Part shown: piece after piece, positions 46,901 through 61,882 of the stretch
Position numbering within the stretch: the first letter of the stretch is position 1
Layout: every line of letters starts with the position of its first letter
Assembly (NCBI GenBank): GCA_964030475.1
Contig: CAXIPT010000001.1
Coordinates: 24,092,198-24,156,197 of the forward strand
Reading direction: 5' to 3'
Length of the DNA: 64,000 nucleotides
Source of the DNA: Tethya wilhelma
Lineage: Eukaryota > Porifera > Demospongiae > Tethyida > Tethyidae
Notes under the pieces: model-generated
The model's input: the letters and a program-made list of their open reading frames with translations, nothing else
Databases searched by the model: none
Told to the model about the DNA's origin: nothing
Translations under genes and position numbers: made by a program

Positions 46901-49900
46901 TATTCAGAGTCATTTAGATTATGAAAATACTTGCATCCAAAATACACCAAAAATTCATTCGAATTTGAGATTAGACTGTCCTTAATGACCCTGAGTGAGC
47001 ACTTTGGTGTTTATAAAGTGAATGAACAAGTAGTAAAAATAAGTTTATAAAAATGAGAAGTGTAGGAATGGGCAGTGCGGTAAAAAGCAATGAAACAAGG
47101 TAAGTCTCTGAATTTTGGCACATGCATGACTACTTCATTTTTTGTACCCTACTCTCTGTGTATATATCTACATTTAAATGCTTGTTATTTCATCCAAATT
47201 AGTCAAGTTATTTGCTTGCATTGATTCATGACCGACATTTATGATGGAATTCAAACTTGCAATTGACTCATGAAATTGAAATAGTCATGTGCCAAATTCA
47301 GAGACTTACCTTGTTTCATTGCTTTTTACCGCACTCCCCATTCCTATATACACTTCTCACTTTTATAAACTTTTTACTATATTATGTACCTTTAGTACCA
47401 ACTTGAAACACCACTGGTTTAAGAATTGGGTAGTGACGTAGTAAGTTGACATGGATCTGTTCACAGTATCTGTTGTGAGGATAAACAAGAAGACCTTCAA
47501 ACATTGCTTCATACACTCCATTGTCTTCATCGGTAGAGTTCAGTATGGTGAGTGTCTTATTGTCTTCACTGAGTAGCATGTGCCCATTGGGTAGGAGTCT
47601 TTGACCATTGTGGTACCAGGCCAACTCCCTGAGGTAGTATCGGTCTTCAATGTCAGTTGTGTTGACTTGTAAGATGACTGTCTCTGAACTGTGCTGTAGT
47701 ATAGTGGTGGGAACAGTGGGATGGAGCAGTCCTGCATGAGTTTTCATATGGGATTGAATGATGTACCATAATATCAGCAAACAATTAAGCTATAATATAC
47801 ATCATTTTCTTTGATCATCATTATTTTCACCTCGGACTGAAATCATTCCCCTTCCAATTCCAAGGAGTTTACGGCCACTGTTATCATAGACATAACAGTA
47901 ATACCATATTTCAGTGGGAAAATATGTACGTATAGTAACTGTAATATTCTGTGCTGAGGATGATGTATACAGACTTCTCCATTGATATGTTACTGGAGCT
48001 CTACTTTCTGGTTGTGGTGTCACAGTACAGTTCAGTTGAATAATAGATCCAATCTCAAAAGGACTTGGAGGTGCTTCAACAGATACATCATAATATGTTC
48101 GTTCTGTATAAATGTATACAAGACTGTTTAGTGCACAATATTTTCCTTCACATTGTGGTATACCTTTGCAAACAACTCCAATGCTTCTGCCATAATGACA
48201 CACAGATGTGCGGTTTGTGAGTTGACATTCTCCTACATTAGTTGCTCCACTTGGACAGTAGAAGCGACCAGCTATTGGAAGGGAATAGTTTACTCCAAAT
48301 GGACTTTGAAATATGTGGAATGAACCTATCACATAAAAAAAATAAACAATCAACACTGAGTTATACATGCAAAGAGCAAATTTTACCTTCAGAGGGATAT
48401 CCCAGTTGTTTACAAATTGCTTGAGTAGCTTCAAAACTCCAGTTGTTATCACACATTGTCACCCAAGTACCAAAGGCACAGATTTCAACTCTGCCTTCCA
48501 TTGCATTGGTTCCATTAACAAGGCGAACTGCATTTTCTTCACAAATAAAAGAACTAGAAACAATTCCCTGACAAATAACACCAGCAGAAGAACCGGAATT
48601 TGAATAACTCTGAACAGTTAAATGAATCGTATTAGATCTCCAGTCACAGTTTATCAAGTTTTGCTCAAATCCAGAACATCCACGAAAACCTCGATACCCA
48701 TTATATCCATGAATAAGATCATATTGATAGTCATAAGTTTCAAATCTTGCATATCCTCGGCCATAACTAGAGTCCGTGATAGGAATTGACCCTATAATAA
48801 TTATCATTATGTAATAGTATAGTTAAGATAGAGGACAATTTGGGAATTATGGGTGTATAATATTATAGTTAAAACATGTATACATCATTAGACATACAGT
48901 CTTGGAGTAATCCCAGTTGTCTACAAGTAACTTCTGCTTCATCAAAAGACCAGTAGGCTGTCCTTAGTGTTCCCCATGTGTTATTCAGACACATTTCTAC
49001 TCTTCCATCAGAGATAGTACTGCCGTTTACCAACCTTACATCACCCACGGTGCAATCATTTTGCTCTATATGCATAATATGCAATTTAGCTCTGATTCTG
49101 AATGAAACACTAGTATATCATACTTACTACCAGGAATGGGCCGACTGTCTCATAGACACAATATTAAATGCTGATCACCGTAAAAAATCTAGTCAAACAA
49201 AATTAAACTTCCAAAATTGCTCAGAGGCTAGCTCTCAATGACAGATTATCAACTGCATGTATAGCCTAAAACTCACAAAAGCTTTCCTCAGCACTTGTAG
49301 AGCACTAGTGGGAAGCCATCATAGTGCCATTTTTGTTCTTCTAACGTACGTACGTACGAACTTACTAACTTACTTCCTAACTGACTTACTTAAAAAGAAT
49401 TTCCAGAGAACTAGAATGTGTTGAGCCAACTTTGACTGCGCAAAATAAGTTCTTTTCATGGGTACTAAATTCCTTGATACTCGCTTTTATCTTAAATCGG
49501 CCTAAACAAAAAATAAAAAGCTTTGAAACTTACTGTATAAATTCATGTACAACAATGCAGCCATTTTTGTAGGTAGAGTTTAAAGGTCATTAAGCCTCGG
49601 CACATGCGTAGCACGTGCAGAGGTTACGGTAGTCGTTTTGTGTGTGTCTGTCCATCTGTTACTAAATTATCTGTAGAATGGCAGCTCTAGAGTCAAAATG
49701 GAAGGTAATTATGTTCATGAACCGAAATTATCTTGAAATTTGTCGTGTAGGATTTTGCAAAATGCTGTAGTTTCTGAGATCTGAAGCCTCTCATGCATCT
49801 CTGAGTGCTTAGACGTCAAAACCGCACCCATCAATCACGCCCTGTGTAGTGTGCGTTATCTAGATATATGCATAGATCCTAGAGTGGATGTAGAGTGCTG

Positions 49901-52900
49901 GGTCAGGCCAGTTCACTATAAATCGGATAGCTGCTTGGTCAGGTAAGTAACTCTAGTGGGATAACACTTTGTAGAACTATGAATGTATGATCTAGTAGAC
50001 TGCAATGATGAGCAGTTGATCAGGGCAGGACTGAACTGTACGTGCCATATAGGATCTAATACTGCATGAGCTTAGATGTGTGTCACAAGTTGTTTGTATC
50101 AGGGAACTTCGCTGCATGCCTAACTGGCTACTAAGCTCAGGAGCCTGGGAACTAGCTAGGCTAACTTGGGCCTACTATGATTAGTTTTCTTGATACACTG
50201 GCCTGGGCTATAGCTACATGTAGGTATAATACTTTTACACCAGCGTTGTATGTGTAAGTGTGCTAGTTACAGTGCCGAGGCTTGTGCACCACGCAGTGGT
50301 GCTTTCATTACTATTCAGTGGCACGTGGCATTATTATGCACATACACATTGGTTTCCTTTACAATAGTGTAGTGCATGTATACGTATATAGCTACTAGTC
50401 AGGCTTTTTGTAGAGACTTAACAGTCCCTGGTAGTCTCCACACTGTAGTGTTGAAAAAATTAAATGAACCGGTAGTAAAAATTTCAAAAAATAAGTAATA
50501 TAAGAAAGAGCAGGGCAGTAAAAAAGTATTGGAACAAGGCATGGTCTTGATTTTGGCACATGACCACTTCATTTTCAGTACCCAACTCTTGCTTGCATGG
50601 TGGTCAAATTTGAGTTACCTGTCTGCATGTTATAGTTTATTCCACTAACCAACTACTTAGTAGGAATTTGAACCTAATAAGTTATGGTACTATTGTACAG
50701 ATCATTACATTACAATACTGAGGATCCATATGAGCTAGGGATCAAGAATAAAAATGAAGTAGTCATGTGCTGAAATCGAGACCAATACTTTTTACCTCCC
50801 TGCCCTTTCTTACACTATTTATTTTTTTAGTACTTGTTTATAATTATGATTAGTTACAAATCTTTACCATAACATCCTGCAGTGGATTCCTCATTAATAG
50901 TGCATCCTGAGCTACTGTAGCCGTCAACTAAAGTGTAAGAGCAACCTGGCACTACAGTACTTGGGTTTCCTGAAGAGCAGTCTAAGTTGGCTAATGTGAC
51001 ATTTCCAGTACTTCTTCTTTGAGTACAACATCTTGAAGGCAGTGAAACTGTTTTCAGAGAGTTCAAAATAATATTTTAAAATCAATATTAAACTATCAAA
51101 ACTTCACTAAGAAAATCAGGCTAGTGTTATAAGACAGTGTCAAAGTAATAGCTGAAATTACTAGAGGAAAATCAATGTATATTAATTCCAGCCAGCCTTA
51201 ATTGTGTACATAAGGTCATTTATTAATAATCCAGCGCATAAAATTAATAATCATTAGTATAGTATTTTGATATACTTACGAGTATTCTCTCCAGAGAGTT
51301 GCCTACAAAATACATTAGCATCAATGATATTCCAGTGATTCTGGCAAATGTCTCCCCAATATCCATTGATGCATACTTCAGCTACACCATCTCTTTCAGT
51401 ATATCCACCAAAGAGACGAACATCACCGTGAGTACAGCGGGTATCTAATATACATTGCAAAAATTGGTTATATATTTTGCTACTATGACATTGCATGGTA
51501 CTAATTAACCACTATAGTATGTATCATACGTAAGGTAATACGTATAGTAGGAATGGGCCGACTCTGTCCCATAGACACAATACAAAATGATGGTCAACAT
51601 AAAAATATCTAGTCAAACAAAATTAAACCTTCAAAGTTAATTGCTCAGAGGCTCTCACTGACAGTTTACCAACTGCATATGGTGGAACATGTCTACAGTA
51701 TCATATGTACTGTAGTACGCATAGTAGGAATGGGCCGAATGTCCCATAGACATGCACAATACAAAATGTTTATGATCATAAAAATCTAGCAAAACAAAAT
51801 TAAGTCTTCAAACTTGCTCAGAGGCTCTCAATGACAGATTACCAATTGCATGCACGGTCTAAAACTCACAGAAACTTTCCTCAGCACTCGTAGAGAGAGC
51901 TAGTGGGAAGCCACCCTAGTGCCATTTTTGTTCTTCTAACTTACGTCTGTAGTAACTTACGTTCAGATACTGTATAGCGGGAAATTTTCATTGGTGCAAA
52001 ATTTCATATAAACACGCCAGAAAATTTTTTCGTAGTTTTAAATTTCGTATACGCGGCGCGCGCTCGTATAAAGTAAATGCGGAAGTTAATTTTTCGCAGT
52101 TTTAATTTTCGTATATTCGAACGGCATACGAAAAATACGAAAATTTCCACCATACAAAAATTTCCCGCTATACGGTAATGAGATGCATGCAGTACAAATT
52201 TATGCATGTAGCTACAAATGTCCTCATTTTCTTGTAATGTGGGACAACGACCTTTGAACTCTACTACAAAATGGCTACGCATGAAGTACACACATTTATA
52301 CTAAAGTTTCAAAGCTTTTTAGTAGCGCTTGTTTTAACACATTTAGGCAGTAAACAAGGGTAAAAGAACGGATGAAAAGAAGTTACTTTGTGTTGTCAAA
52401 GCTAGCTCAAATTCTTCTGTTTGTCTGGAAATCGCATTCAAGTAAGTCAGTACTAAAGTAAGGAAGTAAGGAAGTAAGGAAGTAAGTGAGAACAAAATTG
52501 CGTGGGTGTAACTTTTGACTAGCGCTCTATACGAGTGCTTTGGAAAGTTTCTGTAATCTTTAGGCCTTACATATACTGTTGGTAATCAGCCTAAAAGAGC
52601 TTCTAAGCAAGTGTGAAGGCTTAACTCTGTCCTGCTAGAATTTTATGGTGATAAACATTTTGTATTGGGACAGTCGGCCCATTCCTACTATACGTATACT
52701 ACCATATGTATGATGTACTATCATAATAAACTCTATAAACATACCATCGCATCTGACCCCGGCATCATTTCCTGGGAGACAGCCAATGGTATTGTGACCA
52801 CACTCTGTCAGATTTGCTTCCTCTCCACGACAGCTAACACTGTTCAATTGATATGGTCCAGAGCCTTCTCCAAAATATGAGTTGGATATAGCAGTAGCAT

Positions 52901-55900
52901 CTATTATACAATACTTATTAAAATTAGGGGACAAGGACTAGATTTCGGCACATTATTATAATTACATCACTATTATAAATATGATACATGCCCAGCATGA
53001 AAGCCGCATTCAGCAAATTTGCACTTGGTTATTGTGCATATAGTTTCATATAATAATTATTGTAATCACAATTATTTTGTTTACTTGCTCCTTGATATCC
53101 TAGCTGTCGGCAAACAACTGAAGCATCATTGTTATCCCATCCTGAATCACACACCGATCCCCACACTCTATTATAACACATCTCAACTCGTCCTTCACTA
53201 TGAATGCTTCCATTAACCAAACGAACATCACCATTAATGCAATCATCACTAAGATCTATACACGAATGCATATATTATACAGAACTAAGTTAAAAATGAT
53301 ACTTGCAATGCAACATTGATCAAAATACAAGTAAAATTATAATAATGTGTGCACACATGCTCAAGAAGCTATTACTATAGCATAGTATTACATTAGAAAG
53401 ATTATTATACACTATTTTTTTTAGACCATATCATACGTACGGTAGTACGTATAGTAGGAATGGGCCGACTGTCCCATAGACACAGTACAAAATGTTGGTC
53501 ACTATAAAAATCTATTCAAACAAAATTAAACCTTCAAACCTACTCAGAGGCTCTTACTGACAGATTACCGACTTCATGCAAGGCCTAAAACTCACAAAAA
53601 CTTTTCTCAGCACTCGTAGAGAGCGCTAGTGGGAAGCCACAATAGTGCCATTTTTGTTCACCTAACTTACGTACTTCCTTCCTAACTGACTTACTTGAAA
53701 AGGATTTCCAGAGATCCAGATTGTGTTGAGCCAACTTTGACGGCACACAGTAAGTTCTTTTCATGGGTACTACATTCCTTGATACTCGTTTCCATCATAA
53801 ATAGGCCTAAACAAAAACTAGAAAGCGTTGAAACTTAGTGTATAAATTCATATACTGCAATGCACCCATTTTTTAGGTTCAAAGGTCATTATCCACGTGG
53901 CATTATATTATTATGCGCATGCGCATTAGCATCTTCCAGCATAATTAAAGTGTATCACTATATATGTAGCTGCTACTCAAGCTTTTTCTAGGGACTAACC
54001 AGTCTCTTATAGTCTCCACACTGTAGTGTTGAAAAAAGTGAATGAACAAGTAGTAAAAATTTCAAAAAAATTAGTAGTGTAGGAATGGGCAGTGCGGTAA
54101 AAAGTATTGGAACAAGGCATGTCTCAATTTCGGCACATGACTACTTCATTTTTATACCCAACTCTTGACTAACAGTCCAGTTTAAGTCACTTGTCTGTAT
54201 AGTTTACTCCATGCGCTGCTTAGCCAGCTGATTAGTGGTAATTTAAACCCATGCAAACATAATTGTACAAATCGTTGCATTTATACAGCAGTGACTTAGC
54301 CTCATATGAGGGACCAAGAATAAAAATGAAGTAGTCATGTGCCGAAATTGAGACATGCCTTGTTCCAATACTTTTTACCGCATTGCCCATTCCTACACTA
54401 CTAATTTTTTTGAAATTTTTACTACTTTATACCTCTTGTCTGCTGGCAGCGTACTCCAATGTCATTATTATGCGTTGCTCCAAAATTATAGCTAGAAAGA
54501 GGACACTGGAACAAATCTCCTTCATTTCCATTACAATTCAAGCGGGCTAGTACAATAGGTCCAGATCCTTGACCAAAAAGTTGTCGACTAGTACCACTAC
54601 GAAAATAATTGACTCCTGTACAACACAAAATTGGGTGATTGACAGTAATAAAATTACTAAATTAACACTATATAATATATATTAATGTGCCACTGGGTTA
54701 TTGTGACAGTTTGCAGCACGACAGAAAAATATGCACCCTGCATCTGTTACTACAGTAACTCTTGTATGTGGCCGAGCTTGCGTAAGTGCAGTTAAATTGT
54801 AATTTCTGGTTATGTTTAGCAAGTTATCTTTCAGTGTATATATATACTGACACATGCAGCTAGTACCATTAATCATACATGAATAGTTTTCTCAGCTTAC
54901 TTAAATGACCAGAGCTTCCAAATAGCTGTCGACAGGTAACAGCAGCATCATAATAGTCCCAGTGGCCTCCATCATAGACTGTTCCCCATACTCCATTGCT
55001 ACAAATTTCTACTCTTCCTTCAGTGTGGTCTCTTCCACCAGCCAATTGAACATCGTTGTTTCTACATACCTGGTCTGCTGAAACTGCATTAACATAGCTA
55101 GTAAAAATGGTGAAACTGTATACTCAGTACTATTATAATTTTTATAATATTGATCAGTTTTAAATCAAAACTATAATCATGCCATGTTATTGGATGCAAC
55201 TTGAATGCATGAGAATCCATGCATCCGTGTATGTACCTATGTCTCCTCTACAATAGACACCAGCAATACGTGAAGCAGAACAGCTTGTTGTTGTGGACTG
55301 GCAGCTTGTTAGAGTAGTTTCATTTCCAAAGCAGTCATAGTAGAATGTAGAAGAAAAAGTAAAGGTATACCCAGCAAAGTTCATTGATGAGTAGCTTATG
55401 ACATCTGTAGAATACATAATCATACACATATATGACAGGACAAGAGACACAGGCAGAGTTTATTATTGGAGATTCATGCAGGCAAAATACTATGATGGCA
55501 ACAACAACAAAAAACGTTTTTAGCCACACTATACATACAAGTAGTAAAATGTAGGAATGGGCAGTGTAGTAAAAGTATTGAAAGAAGGTGTGTATCAATT
55601 TTGGCACAATGTCATGCTACTTCTGAATCATTTTAGTTCTTTATCCTTCATAGTACTCAGGTACATTAAGGACTGGGACTAAACGCGCTAACGCGCATTG
55701 CGCTTAATGAAGAATGAATATGCAAATGTTTACGTGGTGATCACGTGCGCCAGTAGTACTTTGTACAACGCCCACTAATAATGGCCGTATGTCAGATAAA
55801 AACCAAGTCGAGTTTTAGGCGGTAGGTAAAAAGTGCTTGACAAGGCTTGGTACTACGCTAGTTGAACTCTATTGGGTATAAAGAGCTACCAAACTTATAT

Positions 55901-58169
55901 TCATGGCGATGGATCAACCCTAAAGTGAGTTATGACAATAAATATAGGCCCTTGTGTATTATATGATAACTCACCGTTGGTGAATTCAGCTGCCTTAAAT
56001 ATAAGTTTGGTGTTTGTTCAGATTCTATAGACTATACTGAGCAAGTTGAAATAAGCTTAGCGGGAAGTTTTATCTACCGCCTATTTCAATTTTGCCGTTC
56101 GAGGTACCTGAAGAGATGAAGCCATATCTCTACATGTGAATATGGTGGGCAGGGCTAGTATGACGTCATGTTCTTAGTAGGGGGTACCTTCCATTATAGA
56201 AAAGGTTTGGTGTAAATGGGTACTGTAGCTTTAGAGATATGAGCCTTTAGTTTAGCATAAAATATCACTCAAAAATTGCTGGTCCCGGTCCTTAATGCAC
56301 CTGAGTATATGGATCTTTGATCATGCAGTATGATAAATGCAATGATCTGTATATAGCTTACTATTGGCTTAAATTTCTACCAATCAGTTGCCTAAGCATG
56401 CAGAGGAGTAAATTATAGCAGATGGGTAACTTTGATTAGACTGCCGGCCAAGAGTTTCATAAGCATAAAAAATTAAGTAGTCGTGTGCAAAATGGGACAT
56501 GCGTTTTTAAAACTGACACTAGTAGTACTTAGCCTAGTAAATTTTTTTTTAAAAAAGTAGTGTAGGAATGAACACAATTTTTTCAGCGGAAAAAATGGCT
56601 TGGCCAGGTGGTGTTGCCTGTTTGTTTCTCATCTGTTGGTCGCTCTTTGTATATGGATCAGAGACTGGTTAGTCCCTAAAAAAAGCTTCTATAGTAGCGG
56701 CTTCATGTACATGCACTGTATAATTATGGTTATGCTATAGATCAGTAGCTAGTGCACAGGTGCATAATAAATTATAAATGCTATGTGGATAGATAATGAC
56801 CTTTAAACTTGACCAATAAAGATGACTCGATCAGTACATTGTAGTACATAAAATTTAAGTTTCAAACCTTTTAGTTTTTGTTTATAGTAGTACTCATAAA
56901 AAACTTACTTTATTCTGTCAAATTGGCTGGAAATCTTTTTCAGTAAGTCAGTTAGGAAAGAAACACGTAAGTACGTTAGAAAACAAAAATGAAACTATGG
57001 TGGCTTCCTACTAGTGCTCTCAATATATTCTAAAAAAAAGTATTGCATGTGTTAATCTGTCAGAGAAAGCAGACTGATGGTATAACTTTGTTTTGGCTAG
57101 ATTTTCATTGTGAACAACATTTTACACTGTATCTATACAATTATGTGTATTAATTTCACTGCCATTGTCCTGTTTCATTCAATAAGTTGTAACGTGCATA
57201 AACTACAATAAGTAAAGTGCAGGAGAGCAAATTAAAGTTCTAAAATAGAATAGAGTTGCCTGGCTACAAAATTACTTCGGACAGCATGAATAGCAAAGGA
57301 CTATATTAATTACTCAAATTTATGTGAAAAAAAGATAACACTACAACACTTCAGACATGTAGAAAGAATTTGGTCAATATTAATTATTATTATTGCCATT
57401 CTATATTGTTTTCTACATCAATTTTATGTGTCATTACAATCAATGCATAATTTCCAATGTTTTTTATTGCTTGTTCATCATTGGTTAATTGTCCAAATGT
57501 ATGATCTGTCACAGTGAAATATACTAACCTGTGGCAGGAAATCCCAGCTGACGACAAACAACAAAGGCATCTTTATAGTCCCAGCTAGAACCACATACTC
57601 CAGTCCATCCTCCATTGATACAAATCTCCACATTTCCTTGTTCAGGAATGAGACCACCGCTAAGACGAACACTATTGGATTGACCTTATAAAAAAGTGCA
57701 GGAGAGCAAATTAAAGTTCTAAAATAGAATAGAGTTGCCTGGCTACAAAATTACTTCGGACAGCATGAATAGCAAAGGACTATATTAATTACTCAAATTT
57801 ATGTGAAAAAAAGATAACACTACAACACTTCAGACATGTAGAAAGAATTTGGTCAATATTAATTATTATTATTGCCATTCTATATTGTTTTCTACATCAA
57901 TTTTATGTGTCATTACAATCAATGCATAATTTCCAATGTTTTTTATTGCTTGTTCATCATTGGTTAATTGTCCAAATGTATGATCTGTCACAGTGAAATA
58001 TACTAACCTGTGGCAGGAAATCCCAGCTGACGACAAACAACAAAGGCATCTTTATAGTCCCAGCTAGAACCACATACTCCAGTCCATCCTCCATTGATAC
58101 AAATCTCCACATTTCCTTGTTCAGGAATGAGACCACCGCTAAGACGAACACTATTGGATTGACCTTATA

Positions 58170-58216
<47 letters not shown>

Positions 58217-60319
58217 CATGTGCATGTGTGCATGCATGCGTGTGTGTAGTAAACAGTATACATCCCAAAGGGGATCGAGTGTGGAAATGAAGCTAAGTGT
58301 GTGTGCATGTTATCGTGTGTGATATAGAGTCAAGCATGTTTTTTTGTGTATGGGTATAGCTAACTCACATGGTTGACATGTCAGTATGACATCACTACAT
58401 CCAGTAGTAGTGTATTGAAAGGTGTGGCTACAATCAGAGAGTGCTGCTTCAGTTCCTAGGCAGCTCATAGAATAGTAAATGTTCATACTTCCATCATGAG
58501 TAGTGGAATATGCTGCAATTGCGTAAATATAAACAAACATAAAATACATGGGACAATGTTGTAAGAATTGAAGGAATTGCAGCATAAAAATTATTAAAAG
58601 CAGTGTTACCTTTTGATAATAATATTGCTGTTACATGTGCATGTATACAGTAGTGACATCTGAGAATACTGGGGTTGTATAAATAATGCGTGCGAAGCGT
58701 CCTGAAAATTTTAGCAAACAATGCCCACTAATTAACATGTCTGACCATATACCCCAAAAGCATTCTCAGTCAGGCCCATTTAGTTCAAAGTACACAGCTG
58801 GCAGCAATTTTTCAGCAAGGTCAGTATCCACGTAGCCCTCCAGGCTTTGAGCCTGGCACTAAAATGGTAGAAATATTTGTTTCTACTTATAAACTAAGTT
58901 TTAGTGGCAGTGGCAGCAACTTTCTGCATAATTTAGCTGAGCGTGAGCACAAATTTCCAACACAGTTGACTCGTTTTGGGGGGGGGTGCAATCCTAGAAC
59001 TCTTCCTCCCTAAATCTGCCCCTGATCATGAGTATCAGATTATATAATATGGGGTCAGCTGGCCTAAGTATAGAACACATAATGTGCACTTAAAATTGTA
59101 AGGTTTCTAGCCATATTCACTTAAACATTGTTTGTTGCTTGTTAATTGCATCTGATGCTATCTGTTCATTTGATTTGTGCCAAACTGTAATATGCCAACT
59201 CACAGGCATTTGAGCATAGAGACGCTAAGACATCAGGCAAACACACATATATAACACAATGGTATAACACAATGTCATGACATTGGAAACAAGATTTCAA
59301 GACATAATTATTGCAGCATCATGTCATTGACTCTTATACATTCTTGACTTGCTGATGTTAATTCATGATCATGACCAGCATGTTCTTAATTTCATGACAT
59401 GAGAAAAAGTGGCAAACTTAAAAAGAGAATGTTTACCATAGCAAGGAAATCTTAAGAATGCTTGCATATAAGTGTAAGTGATGCAGATGGTAACACCATT
59501 AACAAGCCACAAAAACATGTTTGCTACTACATGCAAAAGGCTTAAGTAAACTGATGACAAACATGCTGATGATGCAAATTGTGGTTACTTATGTGAAGTA
59601 CCCAAACAGATGTTCATTTCCTGTCAATACAAACAAAATGCACATTTTCTAATTTTGTAGCGTCATTACAGGAAGATAGAGACACACTAAAGTCCATCTG
59701 GTTTTGAGAATGCCGGTAGAAAAACTTTCTAAATATCCAACTGATTTCTAGATTTCAAGCACCATTGGAAAGCGCTGATTCTCCCCGTTGTTTTGGTTGT
59801 TTTTCCAGCTTCCTACACCTTACCAGTCAAAATTTAGCCATATAAAAAGTATACTACGAGTATGAATCCCATTATTTCACTTCCGGCGGAATTCTTAAAC
59901 CAGATGGACTTTAAAAGGAACTGCATTGTGACTCATTCAATCTTGCCTAGTTGTACTGCCCATGCATGCAATGCCCATTGCTAATTAACTCTTGTGAAAC
60001 GTTTATTACTTGACATGTATAACACTATTGTTACAGTAAAATCATACGTACATGGAGTGGTTGTGACTGTGTATCCCAATTGTCTACAAAGCACTCTTGA
60101 TGCACTGCTCCCCCATGTAGAAGAACAGACTTGATACCATCCTAGTGGCGTGAGAACCTCAACAGTTCCAATGTTAGTAGAAGAACCTGACTGAACTAGA
60201 AGACGAGCATCAGTAAAAGAAGATGGTGGATCATCAGGATGAGCATCTAACAGAAAGAAAATGGGAAAAATTGTGCAATTGATGTAATATGGACACACAC
60301 ACACCGTGACACACACCGT

Positions 60320-60369
<50 letters not shown>

Positions 60370-61831
60370 CATACAAACGGGGAAACACACAAACATACAA
60401 TGCACACATGCATAAAGTTCTGATAATTCTTGTTGTTCATACAATCAAACCTCGAAACAAAGGGCACATTGGGAGCTAGAGGGATTTGTGTGTTTTCTTC
60501 AGAGGTTGTCGATCCCAATCTCGAAGGTTCACCAAATTAGGCACAAATTATTAATTTTACTTATGGGGAAAATGCTATCATAATAATAATATTATGCTGA
60601 GGATCAAATGCCAGGTCTGAGCGGAAATGGATGTATACACATAGAGTAAAATGCTCTACATACAATATTATCCACATATATTTCATTGACTAAACAGATG
60701 AAGATATACTTGCTAGCAATAAAGAGCATTCTATGATTAGCTCTTCCATCTAATTGCTCTGCAAATCCCTCTTATTATGGAAGGTAAAAAAAAACTGTAC
60801 ATACATCATACCGTATAGAGGGAAATTTTCATGGGGGAAAATTTTTGAGAATTTTGCGGTTTGGCAGCTTTCCACGAAATTTTTCCCCCTGGAAGCAAAT
60901 TTGTAGGGCAAAGCTTTTATCTGCTGTTTGGAATCAAGAAGCAGACGGTCGATTAAGGTAATGGGCTACATGCAAATAGCTCATGAATATGCTGATTAGT
61001 ACAATCTGGTTAGTAGAGATGCAGAAGTAGAGAGTTTATTTTTTGGCAGTTTGGAAAGCTGGCTAAAAATCTAACTGAATACGCAGGCGATCATCTTACC
61101 ATTCAGTCAACAGGGAAGGGTCAGACAAAGAGTTTTCTTGAAAAGAAGCATGTATTGCACGTTTTGCTGTGTTGTTGCAGTGTCCATGGAGGACACCTGA
61201 AGTAATCTTATGCTTTGCTGAGCACTTCTCAGCTCTGTAAAACTTTGGTGTTTAAAGCAGAAAGAAAATTTTGATTTTAGACCCTGCAAAACCACAATGT
61301 CATGTAGTATAAGCTTGCGGTGCATCAGCATTCAGGATAGTGCAGCCATAAAAAGTAGAAAATTTGGTTAACATTTTGCATGGTTGAGTGCATGCTGTAG
61401 TGAACTAGAATTTTCAGGGCCTGTGACGGGTATATAGCATGGAACAAACTGTGCATGCATCATTGTATGGCAGTGCTTATGAATAGATAATGTTGCTAGA
61501 TTTGGTAAAAGTTAATTTTTGTGCTCATGTATTACAACTATAATAGTTCATGTTGATCATTATACACAGACTATAATTATGTCCACTTTAGAGAGGTTGT
61601 CCGCTTCTTCGCCCATCTTGGAGGGTCTCATGCACGTTTAACTTTATAATTATGGATAGTTGAACTCAGAATACTGGCCATCTTTCCCTATCTTATCGAT
61701 ATCTTTGAGTACAATTAAAATATATACTTAAAAATGTATAATTTTGTGTGTGTGTGTGTGCATGTGGTTATAGGAGTCACATTATGAGATAGTGATCAGT
61801 ATTGTATAGTTATACAAACTAGTCTAACTAG

Positions 61832-61882
<51 letters not shown>

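Noticed and set aside
57214..58171. Two adjacent genes each with its own copy of exon 4
   Set aside because: Only one SRCR1 and one SRCR2 second half flank the duplication, so it is one gene with a repeated exon.
60234..60518. Minus-strand frame with a Cys-Val run near gene A exon 2
   Set aside because: Generated by the (AC)n tract at 60320-60364; the coding exon is 60052-60246.
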